The notes beneath the pieces were generated by a model. It was not told the origin of the DNA and did no database searches. It saw only the letters and a list, made by a program, of their open reading frames with translations. The position numbers and the translations under genes were made by a program. DNA of 64,000 bases from Caldicellulosiruptoraceae bacterium PP1 (GTDB lineage Bacteria; Bacillota; Thermoanaerobacteria; Caldicellulosiruptorales; Caldicellulosiruptoraceae). Position 1 is the stretch's first letter; each line of letters begins with the position of its first letter. Positions 9,868 through 18,662 of this stretch are shown piece after piece. The stretch spans positions 1 to 64,000 of the forward strand of contig JBGGOQ010000012.1 of the NCBI GenBank assembly GCA_041320695.1, in the 5' to 3' direction.

Positions 9868-10182
9868 ATGGCAATAAATCCCATAAACAGTAATGTGAAT
9901 TCTCTTAATAAAATTAATAGTTCTTTGTTAACACAGAATACCACTGATGAGAATCAAAAGGATGTGTCTTTTATTGATTATCTATATAAAGCAATAGAAG
10001 GGGTTGACAGTTTACAAAAAGAGGCAGAAGCACAAACAGAGCTTTTTATTTCAGGACGAAGTCAAAATCCATATGATATGGCAATAGCATCAGAAAAGGC
10101 GTCATTAGCATTATCATTTACATTACAGATAAGAAATAAAATACTTGATGCTTATAATGAAATAATGAGAATGCAGGTTTAA
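9868..10182 (+). CDS. fliE: Flagellar hook-basal body complex protein FliE
   Basis: Small adaptor that links the MS ring (FliF) to the rod. Seen: 104 residues, a variable N terminus, a FIDYL segment, and the conserved C-terminal half ending in SLALSFTLQIRNKILDAYNE, the rod-like helical region of FliE. Ribosome binding site AGGGGG precedes the ATG. It lies in the canonical flgBC-fliEF position. Confidence 0.94.
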   Translation: MAINPINSNVNSLNKINSSLLTQNTTDENQKDVSFIDYLYKAIEGVDSLQKEAEAQTELFISGRSQNPYDMAIASEKASLALSFTLQIRNKILDAYNEIMRMQV

Positions 10183-10207
10183 TTTTAAAACATAAGGGGG
10201 GTAAAAA

Positions 10208-11890
10208 GTGCCTCAATTTATTAATGATTTAATAGCAAAACTTAAAGAGAAATGGGCTAATTTATCAAAATCTCAAAAAACAATGCTTATAACATCGGTT
10301 TCTATAATATTATTATCGGTCATTTTAGCAATTTATATTACATCTAAACCGAATTTTGTTCCTCTTTTTACAGGGCTTGATCCGAAAGATAGTGCAGAGA
10401 TACAAAATGTTTTAAACGAACAAAAGATTGAAACAAAGATTCAAAGTGGTGGAACAACAATTTTAGTTAGAGATACTGATGTTGATAAAGCAAAGATGGC
10501 TGCTGCTTTAGCAGGCTATCCCAAAAATGAGGGCATGACATTTGAAGATGCACTAAAACTTACATCATCTATGACAGCAACAGAAACAGATAAACAAAGA
10601 ACATTCACAAAGCTTAAGGAAAGTCAAATTGAAAAGGCTTTGAAAGAAATGGAAGAGTATATTTCTAACGCTATTGTAAACCTAAATATCCCTGATAGCT
10701 ATACATTTGCACTAAATGAGAATGCTGATAAGGCTTCAGCAAGTGTTAAACTTACACTCAAAAGACAAATGTCCACAGATCAAATTGAAGGTATTCAAAG
10801 ATTTGTTGCTGCATCTGTTCAAGGACTGGCACCAGAACGAGTTGTAATTATTGATAATAAAGGCAACTATTTGTCACAGGATGATTCTTCAACACCAGAA
10901 GGCAATGCTAGCAAACAACTTCAGGTAAAGATAGAAACAAAGAATGAGCTTGAAAAGAAGATTAAAGAACTTCTCGGGAGTTATGTTGATTCTCCTGAAG
11001 ATGTTAAAGTAAGTATTAATTTGGATATGAATTTTGACACTCAAAAAATAAATGAAACAAAGTATTCTCCTGTTTTAGAGGATAGTGGGATTATTGTATC
11101 CCAAAAAACTACAAAAGAGGAAATTGTAAATGGTTCTAATGCTTCTGGAACTCCTGGAACAGATACCAATCCTACACAAACAACACCACAGTATCCTTTA
11201 GCAAATAATGGACAGGGATCCACGTATTCAAAGACTGATCAGACAACAAACTATCAAAACAACCAAAAAACAACAGAAATTATTAAAGCACCAGGCACAA
11301 TAAATTATGATAAATCCTCTATTGCAGTAGTTCTATATAGATACAAAAGCTATACACAATCTGAGTATGAAAAAACTGCTCAGGCAAAGACACTACCATG
11401 GGAAAGTTTTAAGTTACAAAATGAAAATAATAAAACATCCTTTTTAGCAAGTCAGAATGATATTCAGAATATTACCAACTTAATAAAGAATGCTACAGGT
11501 ATTTCCAATATAACTGTTGAAGGGTATGAAATACCAAGATTTATAGATTCTGAACCAAAACAAATTCCATATGATTTGATTTATATGATTTTTGCATTTA
11601 TTTTGCTGATGTCCTTTGCTGTTACTATGATGTTAAAGGCTTTAAAGTCAAAGAAGACGCCACTTACTCAGGTAGAACTTGCAGGAGCTGGTGGCCCAAC
11701 ATTGATTGAAAATTTAACACCAGAAGAGATATTGACTAAAGCAGTTGAGAAAAAAGATAATATTGAAGAAATAGATCTTGAGGATTTTGGGTCCAATCAA
11801 TATGAAAAACAGCTTGATAAACTAATTAAAGAAAAGCCAGAGCTTGTTGCACAGCTTCTAAGAAATTGGCTTACTGAGGAATGGGAGTGA
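10208..11890 (+). CDS. fliF: Flagellar MS-ring protein FliF
   Basis: Forms the membrane-embedded MS ring on which the flagellum assembles. Seen: transmembrane helix about residues 24-44, a YscJ-like ring-building domain (PLFTGLDPKD onward), a low-complexity Thr/Asn/Gln loop around 310-350, a second transmembrane helix about 456-476, and a cytoplasmic tail ending LLRNWLTEEWE, the FliG-binding segment. 560 residues, within the family range. GTG start at 10208 behind a GGGGGG-rich ribosome binding site. Confidence 0.97.
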   Translation: MPQFINDLIAKLKEKWANLSKSQKTMLITSVSIILLSVILAIYITSKPNFVPLFTGLDPKDSAEIQNVLNEQKIETKIQSGGTTILVRDTDVDKAKMAAALAGYPKNEGMTFEDALKLTSSMTATETDKQRTFTKLKESQIEKALKEMEEYISNAIVNLNIPDSYTFALNENADKASASVKLTLKRQMSTDQIEGIQRFVAASVQGLAPERVVIIDNKGNYLSQDDSSTPEGNASKQLQVKIETKNELEKKIKELLGSYVDSPEDVKVSINLDMNFDTQKINETKYSPVLEDSGIIVSQKTTKEEIVNGSNASGTPGTDTNPTQTTPQYPLANNGQGSTYSKTDQTTNYQNNQKTTEIIKAPGTINYDKSSIAVVLYRYKSYTQSEYEKTAQAKTLPWESFKLQNENNKTSFLASQNDIQNITNLIKNATGISNITVEGYEIPRFIDSEPKQIPYDLIYMIFAFILLMSFAVTMMLKALKSKKTPLTQVELAGAGGPTLIENLTPEEILTKAVEKKDNIEEIDLEDFGSNQYEKQLDKLIKEKPELVAQLLRNWLTEEWE

Positions 11891-11896
11891 AGATAA

Positions 11897-12907
11897 ATGG
11901 CAAAGCAAACAGAAATTAGCGGCAAGCAAAAGGCAGCAATGCTTTTAATAGCATTAGGACCAGAACGTTCTGCAAAGATTTTTAAACATCTTAAAGAAGA
12001 GGAAATTGAAGAACTAACTCTTGAAATAGCAAATATTAGAACAGTTGCACCAGAACAAAAGCAAAGTATACTTGAAGAATTTTATAATATTTGTCTTGCA
12101 CAAGAATATATAGCAGAAGGCGGTATTGAATATGCAAAGGATGTTTTGGAAAAAGCATTAGGACCAGAAAAAGCAAGAGAGGTAATAGAAAGGCTTACTG
12201 TATCATTACAGGTAAGACCTTTTGATTTTATAAGAAAGGCTGATGCATCACAGATACTTAACTTTATACAAAATGAACATCCACAGACAATTGCATTAGT
12301 AATATCATACCTAAAACCTCAACAAGCAGCACAAGTATTAGCTTCCTTACCACAAGAAAAGCAAGCTGAAGTGGCAAGAAGAATAGCTCTTATGGATAGA
12401 ACTTCTCCTGATGTAATAAAAGAAGTAGAAAAGGTTCTTGAAAAGAAGCTTTCTTCAGTTGTTATGCAGGATTATACAATTGTTGGCGGTATCCAAGCAA
12501 TTGTTGATATACTTAATTCTGTTGATAGAGGAACTGAAAAAAGAATACTTGAATCACTGGAACTTGAGGATATAGAGCTTGTTGAAGAAATTAGAAAGAG
12601 AATGTTTGTATTTGAAGATATAATTAGGCTTGATGGAAGATCAATTCAAAGAATACTTAGAGAGATTGAAAATAATACATTATCGCTTGCACTTAAGGGA
12701 ACTACAGAAGAGGTTAAGAAGGTAATTTTCACTAATATGTCAAAGAGAATGGCTGAGATGATCCAAGAGGATATGGATTACATGGGACCAGTTAGAATTA
12801 GAGATGTTGAAGAAGCACAACAGAAGATAGTAAATATTATTAGGAAGCTTGAAGATGCTGGTGAGATAGTAATATCTCGTGGCGGAGGAGATGAGATAAT
12901 TGTCTAA
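11897..12907 (+). CDS. fliG: Flagellar motor switch protein FliG
   Basis: Switch-complex subunit that contacts the stator and generates torque. Seen: N-terminal domain with KAAMLLIALGPE, the central EHPQT motif in NEHPQTIALVISYLKP, an armadillo-like middle, and the C-terminal domain with the charged helix region RKRMFVFEDI. 336 residues, typical. It starts six bases after fliF, and its end overlaps the TTG start of fliH. Confidence 0.97.
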   Translation: MAKQTEISGKQKAAMLLIALGPERSAKIFKHLKEEEIEELTLEIANIRTVAPEQKQSILEEFYNICLAQEYIAEGGIEYAKDVLEKALGPEKAREVIERLTVSLQVRPFDFIRKADASQILNFIQNEHPQTIALVISYLKPQQAAQVLASLPQEKQAEVARRIALMDRTSPDVIKEVEKVLEKKLSSVVMQDYTIVGGIQAIVDILNSVDRGTEKRILESLELEDIELVEEIRKRMFVFEDIIRLDGRSIQRILREIENNTLSLALKGTTEEVKKVIFTNMSKRMAEMIQEDMDYMGPVRIRDVEEAQQKIVNIIRKLEDAGEIVISRGGGDEIIV

Positions 12908-13655
12908 TGTTATAAGGCAGTCACAAGTAAAGGTATCTGACCCTGTTGAAGCAGGATACAAATTAGTTCTGGAGAAATTATTTAATGCACAAAATGAGGT
13001 TTTAAAATATGAAGAAAAAATAAAAGACCACAGGGAAGAATTAGAAAAATACAAAAAAGAAAGAGATCAAATCCAAACTGAGGCTAAAATGATAATCGAA
13101 AAAGCCCAGGCTGAAGCAAAAAGGATAATAGATGAGGCTATGAAAGAGGCAGAGATTATAAAAGAAAATGCTTCAAAGGATGGATACAATATAGGTTACT
13201 CAGAAGGATATCAGAAATCACAAGAAGAAATAATGAAGATTTTAGATGATATTGAAGTACTAAAACTTGATATATATGCACAAAGGGAAAAACTATTAAA
13301 TAAAGCATATGAGGAACTTTTAATTTTAATTCCTCAATTATTTAGAAAAATAGTAGAAAGAGAACTTCAAGATAAGGAATTTATGTACACATATATAAGA
13401 CAGTCAATCGAGATGCTTTCTATTAGAAACAGTATAACTATAAAAGTCTGCCAAGATGATTTTGATATAATATCAATAAATATTGAAGAAATAACAAGAG
13501 GAATCGAGGGTCTTGGGAATATTCAGGTGAAAGTAGACAAGGCATTACAATGTGGAGATATTATTATAGAAACTCCATATGGATCCATTGAGACAGGTTT
13601 GAATTCAAGGTTTACGAAATTGGAAGACATAATAAGAACATTAATTGGTGATTAA
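12900..13655 (+). CDS. fliH: Flagellar assembly protein FliH
   Basis: Cytoplasmic regulator that dimerises and holds the export ATPase FliI. Seen: 251 residues, a long charged coiled coil (about 20-115), Gly/Tyr spacing in GYNIGYSEGYQKSQEE, and a C-terminal globular region with the ELQD...YIRQSIEML pattern of FliH/V-ATPase E subunits. TTG start at 12900, with GGAGGAG inside the end of fliG nine bases upstream. It overlaps fliG by eight bases. Confidence 0.88.
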   Translation: MSNVIRQSQVKVSDPVEAGYKLVLEKLFNAQNEVLKYEEKIKDHREELEKYKKERDQIQTEAKMIIEKAQAEAKRIIDEAMKEAEIIKENASKDGYNIGYSEGYQKSQEEIMKILDDIEVLKLDIYAQREKLLNKAYEELLILIPQLFRKIVERELQDKEFMYTYIRQSIEMLSIRNSITIKVCQDDFDIISINIEEITRGIEGLGNIQVKVDKALQCGDIIIETPYGSIETGLNSRFTKLEDIIRTLIGD

Positions 13656-13656
13656 A

Positions 13657-14952
13657 ATGTTTGAAAAAATATTAGAAAAAATTGAACATACAAACTTCTA
13701 CCATTTTACAGGATATGTTAATCAAGTTATAGGACTTACAATAGAAACAATTGGTCCTCCTGTGAGTATAGGAACAATATGTAAAATAAAAACATCAAAA
13801 AATGAAAACCTTGCAGAAGTTGTTGGATTTAAGGAAAATAAGGTTTTACTTATGCCTTATTCAGATCTAAAAGGTGTATACCCTGGTTGTAAAGTTATTG
13901 CATCTGATGATGCATTTGAAATAAAGGTGTCCGAAAATTTATTAGGAAGAATTTTAAATGGTCTTGGTGAGCCAATTGATGGGAAAGGTGATATTAAAGC
14001 AAAAGCAAGATATCCTGTCGAAAATGGAGCTCCAAATCCGCTCGAAAGAGGAAGAATTGATAAAATAATGCCACTTGGTATAAAAGCTATAGATGGCCTT
14101 TTAACAGTTGGACAGGGGCAAAGACTTGGAATTTTTGCAGGTAGTGGTGTGGGGAAAAGCACTCTACTTGGTATGATAGCTCGCAATGCAAAGGCAGATG
14201 TAAACGTATTAGCACTTATTGGTGAGAGAGGAAGAGAATTAAAGGAATTTTTAGATAAAGATTTAAAAGAAGAAGGTTTAAAGAAATCTATTGTTGTTGT
14301 AGCAACATCTGATGAATCAGCTTTAAGAAGGCTTAAAGCTGCTTATGTTGCAATGGCAATAGCAGAATACTTTAGAGATCAAGGTAAAAATGTTCTATTT
14401 ATGATGGACTCACTAACAAGATTTGCTATGGCACAAAGAGAGATAGGTCTTGCAATAGGCGAGCCACCTGTTTCTCGGGGATACACACCTTCTGTGTTCG
14501 GTGTGATGCCTCGACTGCTTGAAAGAGCAGGTAAAAATAAAAATGGTACAATAACAGCCCTATTTACAGTATTAGTTGATGGTGACGACTTTAATGAGCC
14601 AATAACAGATACTGCAAGAGGGATATTAGATGGTCATATTGTTCTTTCGAGAACAATAGCAAATAAAAGCCATTATCCTGCAATAGATGTATTAGCTAGT
14701 ATAAGTAGGGTTATGAATGATATTGTAACAAAAGAACATAAAGCAATTTCTAATGAAATTAAACGTATAATGGCTACATTTAGAGAAGCAGAAGATTTGA
14801 TAAATATTGGTGCCTACACGAAAGGCAGTAATATTGAGATAGATAAGGCTATTGAGCTTATTCCCAAGATAAATCAATTTTTAAGGCAAGATGTGGACGA
14901 AAATTTTGAATTTGATGAAGAGCTAGAGATGTTGAGAAGTATATTAATATAA
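13657..14952 (+). CDS. fliI: Flagellum-specific ATPase FliI
   Basis: ATPase of the flagellar type III export apparatus, homologous to the F1 beta subunit. Seen: P-loop AGSGVGKS (161-168), VLALIGERGRE, VLFMMDSLTRFA (Walker B), and the export-ATPase segment IGLAIGEPPVSRGY. 431 residues from ATG 13657; an upstream in-frame TTG (13645) would overlap fliH but gives a non-canonical N terminus, so the ATG just after the fliH stop is preferred. Confidence 0.97.
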   Translation: MFEKILEKIEHTNFYHFTGYVNQVIGLTIETIGPPVSIGTICKIKTSKNENLAEVVGFKENKVLLMPYSDLKGVYPGCKVIASDDAFEIKVSENLLGRILNGLGEPIDGKGDIKAKARYPVENGAPNPLERGRIDKIMPLGIKAIDGLLTVGQGQRLGIFAGSGVGKSTLLGMIARNAKADVNVLALIGERGRELKEFLDKDLKEEGLKKSIVVVATSDESALRRLKAAYVAMAIAEYFRDQGKNVLFMMDSLTRFAMAQREIGLAIGEPPVSRGYTPSVFGVMPRLLERAGKNKNGTITALFTVLVDGDDFNEPITDTARGILDGHIVLSRTIANKSHYPAIDVLASISRVMNDIVTKEHKAISNEIKRIMATFREAEDLINIGAYTKGSNIEIDKAIELIPKINQFLRQDVDENFEFDEELEMLRSILI

Positions 14953-14965
14953 CAAGGTGAAGAAA

Positions 14966-15412
14966 ATGGGTTATAGATTCGAATCAATTCTTCGATTAAA
15001 AACACAATTAGAAAATATAAAAAAAGCAGAGCTTGGGAAAGAGATTGATATTTTAAATAGATATCTTGAAAATAAAGAAAAACTCATAAAGAATTTGAAA
15101 TCAAAATTTGAAGAGATAAAAATTGCTTCAACTGATTTTATAACTCCTGAATTTCTAAAGAGCTATAACCAATATATTTCTCTTATTAAAAAAAAGATAA
15201 ACATTCAAGATGAACTTATTAAGTATCAAGAAAGCATTGTAGAGCAAAAAAGACAAGAAACAATAAAGTATATGATAGAGAAAAAGAAATATGAAAAATT
15301 AAAAGAAAGACATATACAACTTGAACTATTATCACAAAGGGAAAATGAAAAGAAAGAGATTGATACTGTTGTAACATACAAACAATATGTGAAATTAGGT
15401 GAAGACAAATGA
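14966..15412 (+). CDS. fliJ: Flagellar export protein FliJ
   Basis: Small coiled-coil protein that acts with FliI/FliH in export and chaperone recycling. Seen: MGYRFESILRLKTQLE N terminus, typical of FliJ, then nearly continuous charged helix to the end; 148 residues. ATG 14966 is preferred to GTG 14957 because AAGGTGA is its ribosome binding site. Identification rests on position after fliI plus the helical pattern, since FliJ is poorly conserved. Confidence 0.87.
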   Translation: MGYRFESILRLKTQLENIKKAELGKEIDILNRYLENKEKLIKNLKSKFEEIKIASTDFITPEFLKSYNQYISLIKKKINIQDELIKYQESIVEQKRQETIKYMIEKKKYEKLKERHIQLELLSQRENEKKEIDTVVTYKQYVKLGEDK

Positions 15413-16209
15413 GCGAGGCAGTAAAGCAAACAACTGATTATGAAAAGAAGACTAAAAAGAAAAAGTCAAAAAAGTTACTTATTTTTCTTTTGATTTTGTT
15501 ATTGCTTTTTACATTAAGTTTTGTTACAGTTAGATTTAATTTATTTGGTTCTAAAAATGTTGTTGATAATTTATTGAAAAAGGTTCCTTTTATAGAAACA
15601 GCAAAGGACAAAAGTGAAAAAGATAAACTAATAAATAGCTTGCAAAACGAAATAAGTAATTTAAAAAGTAATATTACTAAATTAAATAGTACTGTTAAAG
15701 AAAAAGATACTAAAATCTCTGAATTGACAAAACAAATAGAAAGTTTAACTAATGAGCTTGCTAAGAAAAATAAAGAACAAGAGGATAGACAAAATAAGCT
15801 AAAAAATTATGCTAATTATCTTACTTCAATGGATAGTAAAAAAGCAGCCAAGATCTTAGAAAGCTTAATATCTTCTGATGCTAAAATGGCTCAGGATATT
15901 TTCAGTTTAATTCCGACAGAAAATGCATCAGAAATACTATCAAATATTTCAGCAGATAAGTCGATAATCTTATTAGGAGTTTCAAATAATTCAAAAACAA
16001 ATTCAGTAGCTGATGAGACAATAACCAAGATTTACTCAGCAATGGATGATTCTATTGCTGCATCAATTTTTGAAAGTATGATTACAAATAAAAATACAGC
16101 AACAGTGGTTAGTATTTTAAAAAGTCTTGATACAAAAAAAATATCAAGCATTCTATCTAAGATGAATCCTACTAATGCTGCACAAATAACTAAACTTATG
16201 CAGCAATAA
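15409..16209 (+). CDS. MotE/YlxF-like flagellar membrane protein
   Basis: Sits where ylxF lies in B. subtilis (between fliJ and fliK) and has the architecture of the MotE/MgtE_N-like family. Seen: a Lys-rich cytoplasmic N terminus (15-24), one transmembrane helix (about 26-46), a coiled coil (about 65-130), and a C-terminal repetitive helical domain with DSKKAAKILESL, NASEILSNI, KKISSILSKMNP and NAAQITKLM, the short helical pairs of MgtE N-terminal domains. In proteobacteria MotE stabilises the stator protein MotC. Its role in Gram-positive bacteria is not established, so function here is inferred. It overlaps the fliJ stop by ATGA. Confidence 0.8.
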   Translation: MSEAVKQTTDYEKKTKKKKSKKLLIFLLILLLLFTLSFVTVRFNLFGSKNVVDNLLKKVPFIETAKDKSEKDKLINSLQNEISNLKSNITKLNSTVKEKDTKISELTKQIESLTNELAKKNKEQEDRQNKLKNYANYLTSMDSKKAAKILESLISSDAKMAQDIFSLIPTENASEILSNISADKSIILLGVSNNSKTNSVADETITKIYSAMDDSIAASIFESMITNKNTATVVSILKSLDTKKISSILSKMNPTNAAQITKLMQQ

Positions 16210-16243
16210 GGATATATATTATGCTGAGAATGGAGGTGAGAGA

Positions 16244-17710
16244 TTGAAAAGCCAGTCAATTGCCTTAAATCTCTTGTCATTTAAAAGTCAAAATAAAGAT
16301 AAGGGGAGTGATATTAAAAAAGATAGCTTTGATAGAGTACTTAATGAAGTTAGAAATGCAATTAATAACAACACTAAGAACATTAAAACCAGCATTAATA
16401 ATCGAGAAATAAAAAATACTAACCATACCACCCAAGAACAAGCAAAAGATGATGTAAATAATTCAAAGAAAACTGAAAGTGAATATAAACTAAATACATC
16501 AGATGCAAAAGAAAAAGAAATAAACAATAAATTTGAAAATAAAAAAGATATTATTGAAGATGAAAATAAAAAGAATAACCTTGTCCGAACATATGATGCA
16601 CTTGTTGAATTGTTGAATCTACTAAATTTAATTAACTTAAATGCATTAAAAGATACCAATCAAAATAATATTGATTTTATATCACTTAATGATTTGGAAA
16701 TTTCATTGAAAGACGTAACTAAAAATTTGGAAAGCATAAAATCAAAACTTGATTTAGAACTAACAAGCAATATAGATTTTAACAATCAAGATATTTTAAA
16801 AATTGATAGTGAGCTAAAAGAAATAATTAACCATTTTTCAATACTATTTGATTTTAAGAATTTAACTATCAACAAGGAAGACCTACAAAATCTAAAAAAT
16901 ATTTTGGCAAATAATTTCAATAATAATTCTTTTAATGAAAATAATAGTATTAATTTTGACTTGGATAATGAAAATGTAGAAAATTCAGCAACATTAGATG
17001 AGTTAATAGTAAAAATTCTAAAAGTAACAGATAAACTTCAAAAAGTTTTAGATGATAACAATCAAAATCCACAGAAAATTGATGCAACAATTAATTCAAC
17101 CGTTAATAAAACTACTAATGTAATAATAAATATAAATATTGCTAACACAAATGATTCGCTATTTACCTTACTAAATAATGAAACATCTGATGAAAGCCAA
17201 AGAAAAAATAGTAACGAAAGTATTAATAACCAAAGTAATTTTTCTAACATAATTCAAATTAGTAATAAAATAAACCTTCAAAACTTAAAAGAAACACAAA
17301 TAAGCCAAATTCAAAAGACTGATATAATTCAAAAAGTTGCTGATAATATCAAAATAGCTGTTGCAAAAGACTTAGCAAATGTAAGTATATCCTTAAAGCC
17401 TGAAAGCCTTGGAAAAATTGTTATTGAGCTTACTAAAGATGCTAATGGTCTAATAAAAGGTAACATTATAGTTCAATCAAATGAGGTTAAAGAAGTTGTA
17501 TCAAGTTCACTTAATAATTTAGTCAGTATGCTAAAAGACCAAGGCATTAATATATCTGGACTTAACGTTGGTTTAAATCAGCAAAGTCAAAATCAAAATA
17601 GCTTTATGCAAAAGAAATATAAACCAACAAAACAGATAGAAACAACTCCAGTAAACATTGATTCAATTTTCTATGGAATTGAAGAAGGATATTTTAGTAT
17701 GAAAGCCTGA
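16244..17710 (+). CDS. fliK: Flagellar hook-length control protein FliK
   Basis: Secreted ruler that sets hook length and switches export specificity. Seen: a very hydrophilic Asn/Lys-rich N-terminal two-thirds of low complexity, and a conserved C-terminal domain (about 385-450) with VSISLKPESLGKIVIEL and LKDQGINISGLNV, matching the Flg_hook domain. 488 residues. TTG start at 16244 behind GGAGGTGA, an almost perfect anti-SD match. The Asn-rich composition is normal for FliK. Confidence 0.92.
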   Translation: MKSQSIALNLLSFKSQNKDKGSDIKKDSFDRVLNEVRNAINNNTKNIKTSINNREIKNTNHTTQEQAKDDVNNSKKTESEYKLNTSDAKEKEINNKFENKKDIIEDENKKNNLVRTYDALVELLNLLNLINLNALKDTNQNNIDFISLNDLEISLKDVTKNLESIKSKLDLELTSNIDFNNQDILKIDSELKEIINHFSILFDFKNLTINKEDLQNLKNILANNFNNNSFNENNSINFDLDNENVENSATLDELIVKILKVTDKLQKVLDDNNQNPQKIDATINSTVNKTTNVIININIANTNDSLFTLLNNETSDESQRKNSNESINNQSNFSNIIQISNKINLQNLKETQISQIQKTDIIQKVADNIKIAVAKDLANVSISLKPESLGKIVIELTKDANGLIKGNIIVQSNEVKEVVSSSLNNLVSMLKDQGINISGLNVGLNQQSQNQNSFMQKKYKPTKQIETTPVNIDSIFYGIEEGYFSMKA

Positions 17711-17719
17711 GGTGAGATA

Positions 17720-18211
17720 ATGGAAGTAAATAATGTTACGCAAAGCAGTTCAACAATACTAACCAGTTCAACAAACAAAACATTAGGAAAGCAAGATTTT
17801 TTGAATCTATTAGTTACACAGCTAAGATATCAGGATCCATTAAAACCTATGGAAGATAAAGAGTTTGTTGCACAGCTTGCACAGTTTTCAAGTTTAGAGC
17901 AGATGCAAAACCTGAACCAAAATATGCAACTTCTTAGGTCGCAAACCCTTATAGGTAAAAACGTAACAGCATCAATTTCTGATGGAACAACAACAAAACA
18001 AATACAAGGAACTGTTGACTCGGTTAGAATTGAAGGAGAAAATGTTTTGTTAAACGTAAATGGTTCTGAGGTTAAGCTTACAGATATTACAAATATCAAT
18101 CAAAGTTCTGATAGCAATACCATAATTAATAAGCTAAATGAAATTTATGAAAAAATCCCAACAAAACAGGATTTAACAGAGATTTTTAACAACCTTTTTG
18201 GAGGGAAGTAA
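17720..18211 (+). CDS. flgD: Flagellar hook assembly protein FlgD
   Basis: Scaffold cap needed for hook polymerisation. Seen: the FlgD core LGKQDFLNLLVTQLRYQDPL with FVAQLAQFSSLEQMQNLN following, then a C-terminal beta-rich part; 163 residues, shorter than enteric FlgD, as is usual in Firmicutes. ATG preceded by TGAGGTGA. The fliK-flgD-flgE order is conserved. Confidence 0.96.
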   Translation: MEVNNVTQSSSTILTSSTNKTLGKQDFLNLLVTQLRYQDPLKPMEDKEFVAQLAQFSSLEQMQNLNQNMQLLRSQTLIGKNVTASISDGTTTKQIQGTVDSVRIEGENVLLNVNGSEVKLTDITNINQSSDSNTIINKLNEIYEKIPTKQDLTEIFNNLFGGK

Positions 18212-18212
18212 T

Positions 18213-18575
18213 ATGGCACCTAATATTCAAAGGATCAATATTCTAAATAATACTGCAAAAATAAAAAACAAAGTTGAGAATGCTCCAGAGCAAGATTTTA
18301 AAAATGTTCTTGAAAGTACCCAATTAAAAATATCAAAGCATGCTAATGAAAGATTAAAAACACAAGGAATTGAAGTAAATGATGAAATTCTCAATAAATT
18401 AAATAAAGCTGTCCTAAAAGCAAAAGAAAAAGGGCTTAGTAATGATGTTTTAATTTTATCAAATGATATAGCTTATGTAATTAATATTAAGAATAATGTA
18501 TTAGTAACTACTAAGGATAAAGCTAATTTAAAAGATAATATATTTACAAATATTGATGGTGTATTAATGATTTAG
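18213..18575 (+). CDS. TIGR02530-type flagellar operon protein
   Basis: Small protein (120 residues) found between flgD and flgE in many Gram-positive flagellar operons. Seen: the family core ISKHANERLKTQGIEVNDE followed by a helical and then a beta-rich segment ending NIDGVLMI. Its exact function is not known; the family has been linked to hook assembly. An upstream in-frame TTG (18198) exists, but ATG 18213 is right for the GGAGGGAAG ribosome binding site. Confidence 0.85.
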   Translation: MAPNIQRINILNNTAKIKNKVENAPEQDFKNVLESTQLKISKHANERLKTQGIEVNDEILNKLNKAVLKAKEKGLSNDVLILSNDIAYVINIKNNVLVTTKDKANLKDNIFTNIDGVLMI

Positions 18576-18636
18576 GGGCTGGACCTCAAAATAAGTAGGA
18601 GGCCCCATAAAAACTTCCTGAATGACAGATGGAAGT
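18575..18636 (+). promoter_or_regulatory. Tandem hairpins in the flgE leader
   Basis: The 87-nt gap before flgE holds two potential stems: GGGGC (18575-18579) with GCCCC (18602-18606), plus an inner CTC/GAG pairing, and ACTTCC (18613-18618) with GGAAGT (18631-18636) around a 12-nt loop. Neither is followed by a U-tract. The flgE ribosome binding site (AGGGGG, 18645-18650) lies just after the second stem. Confidence 0.55.
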
Positions 18637-18662
18637 AATATAAAAGGGGGATTTGATATAAG

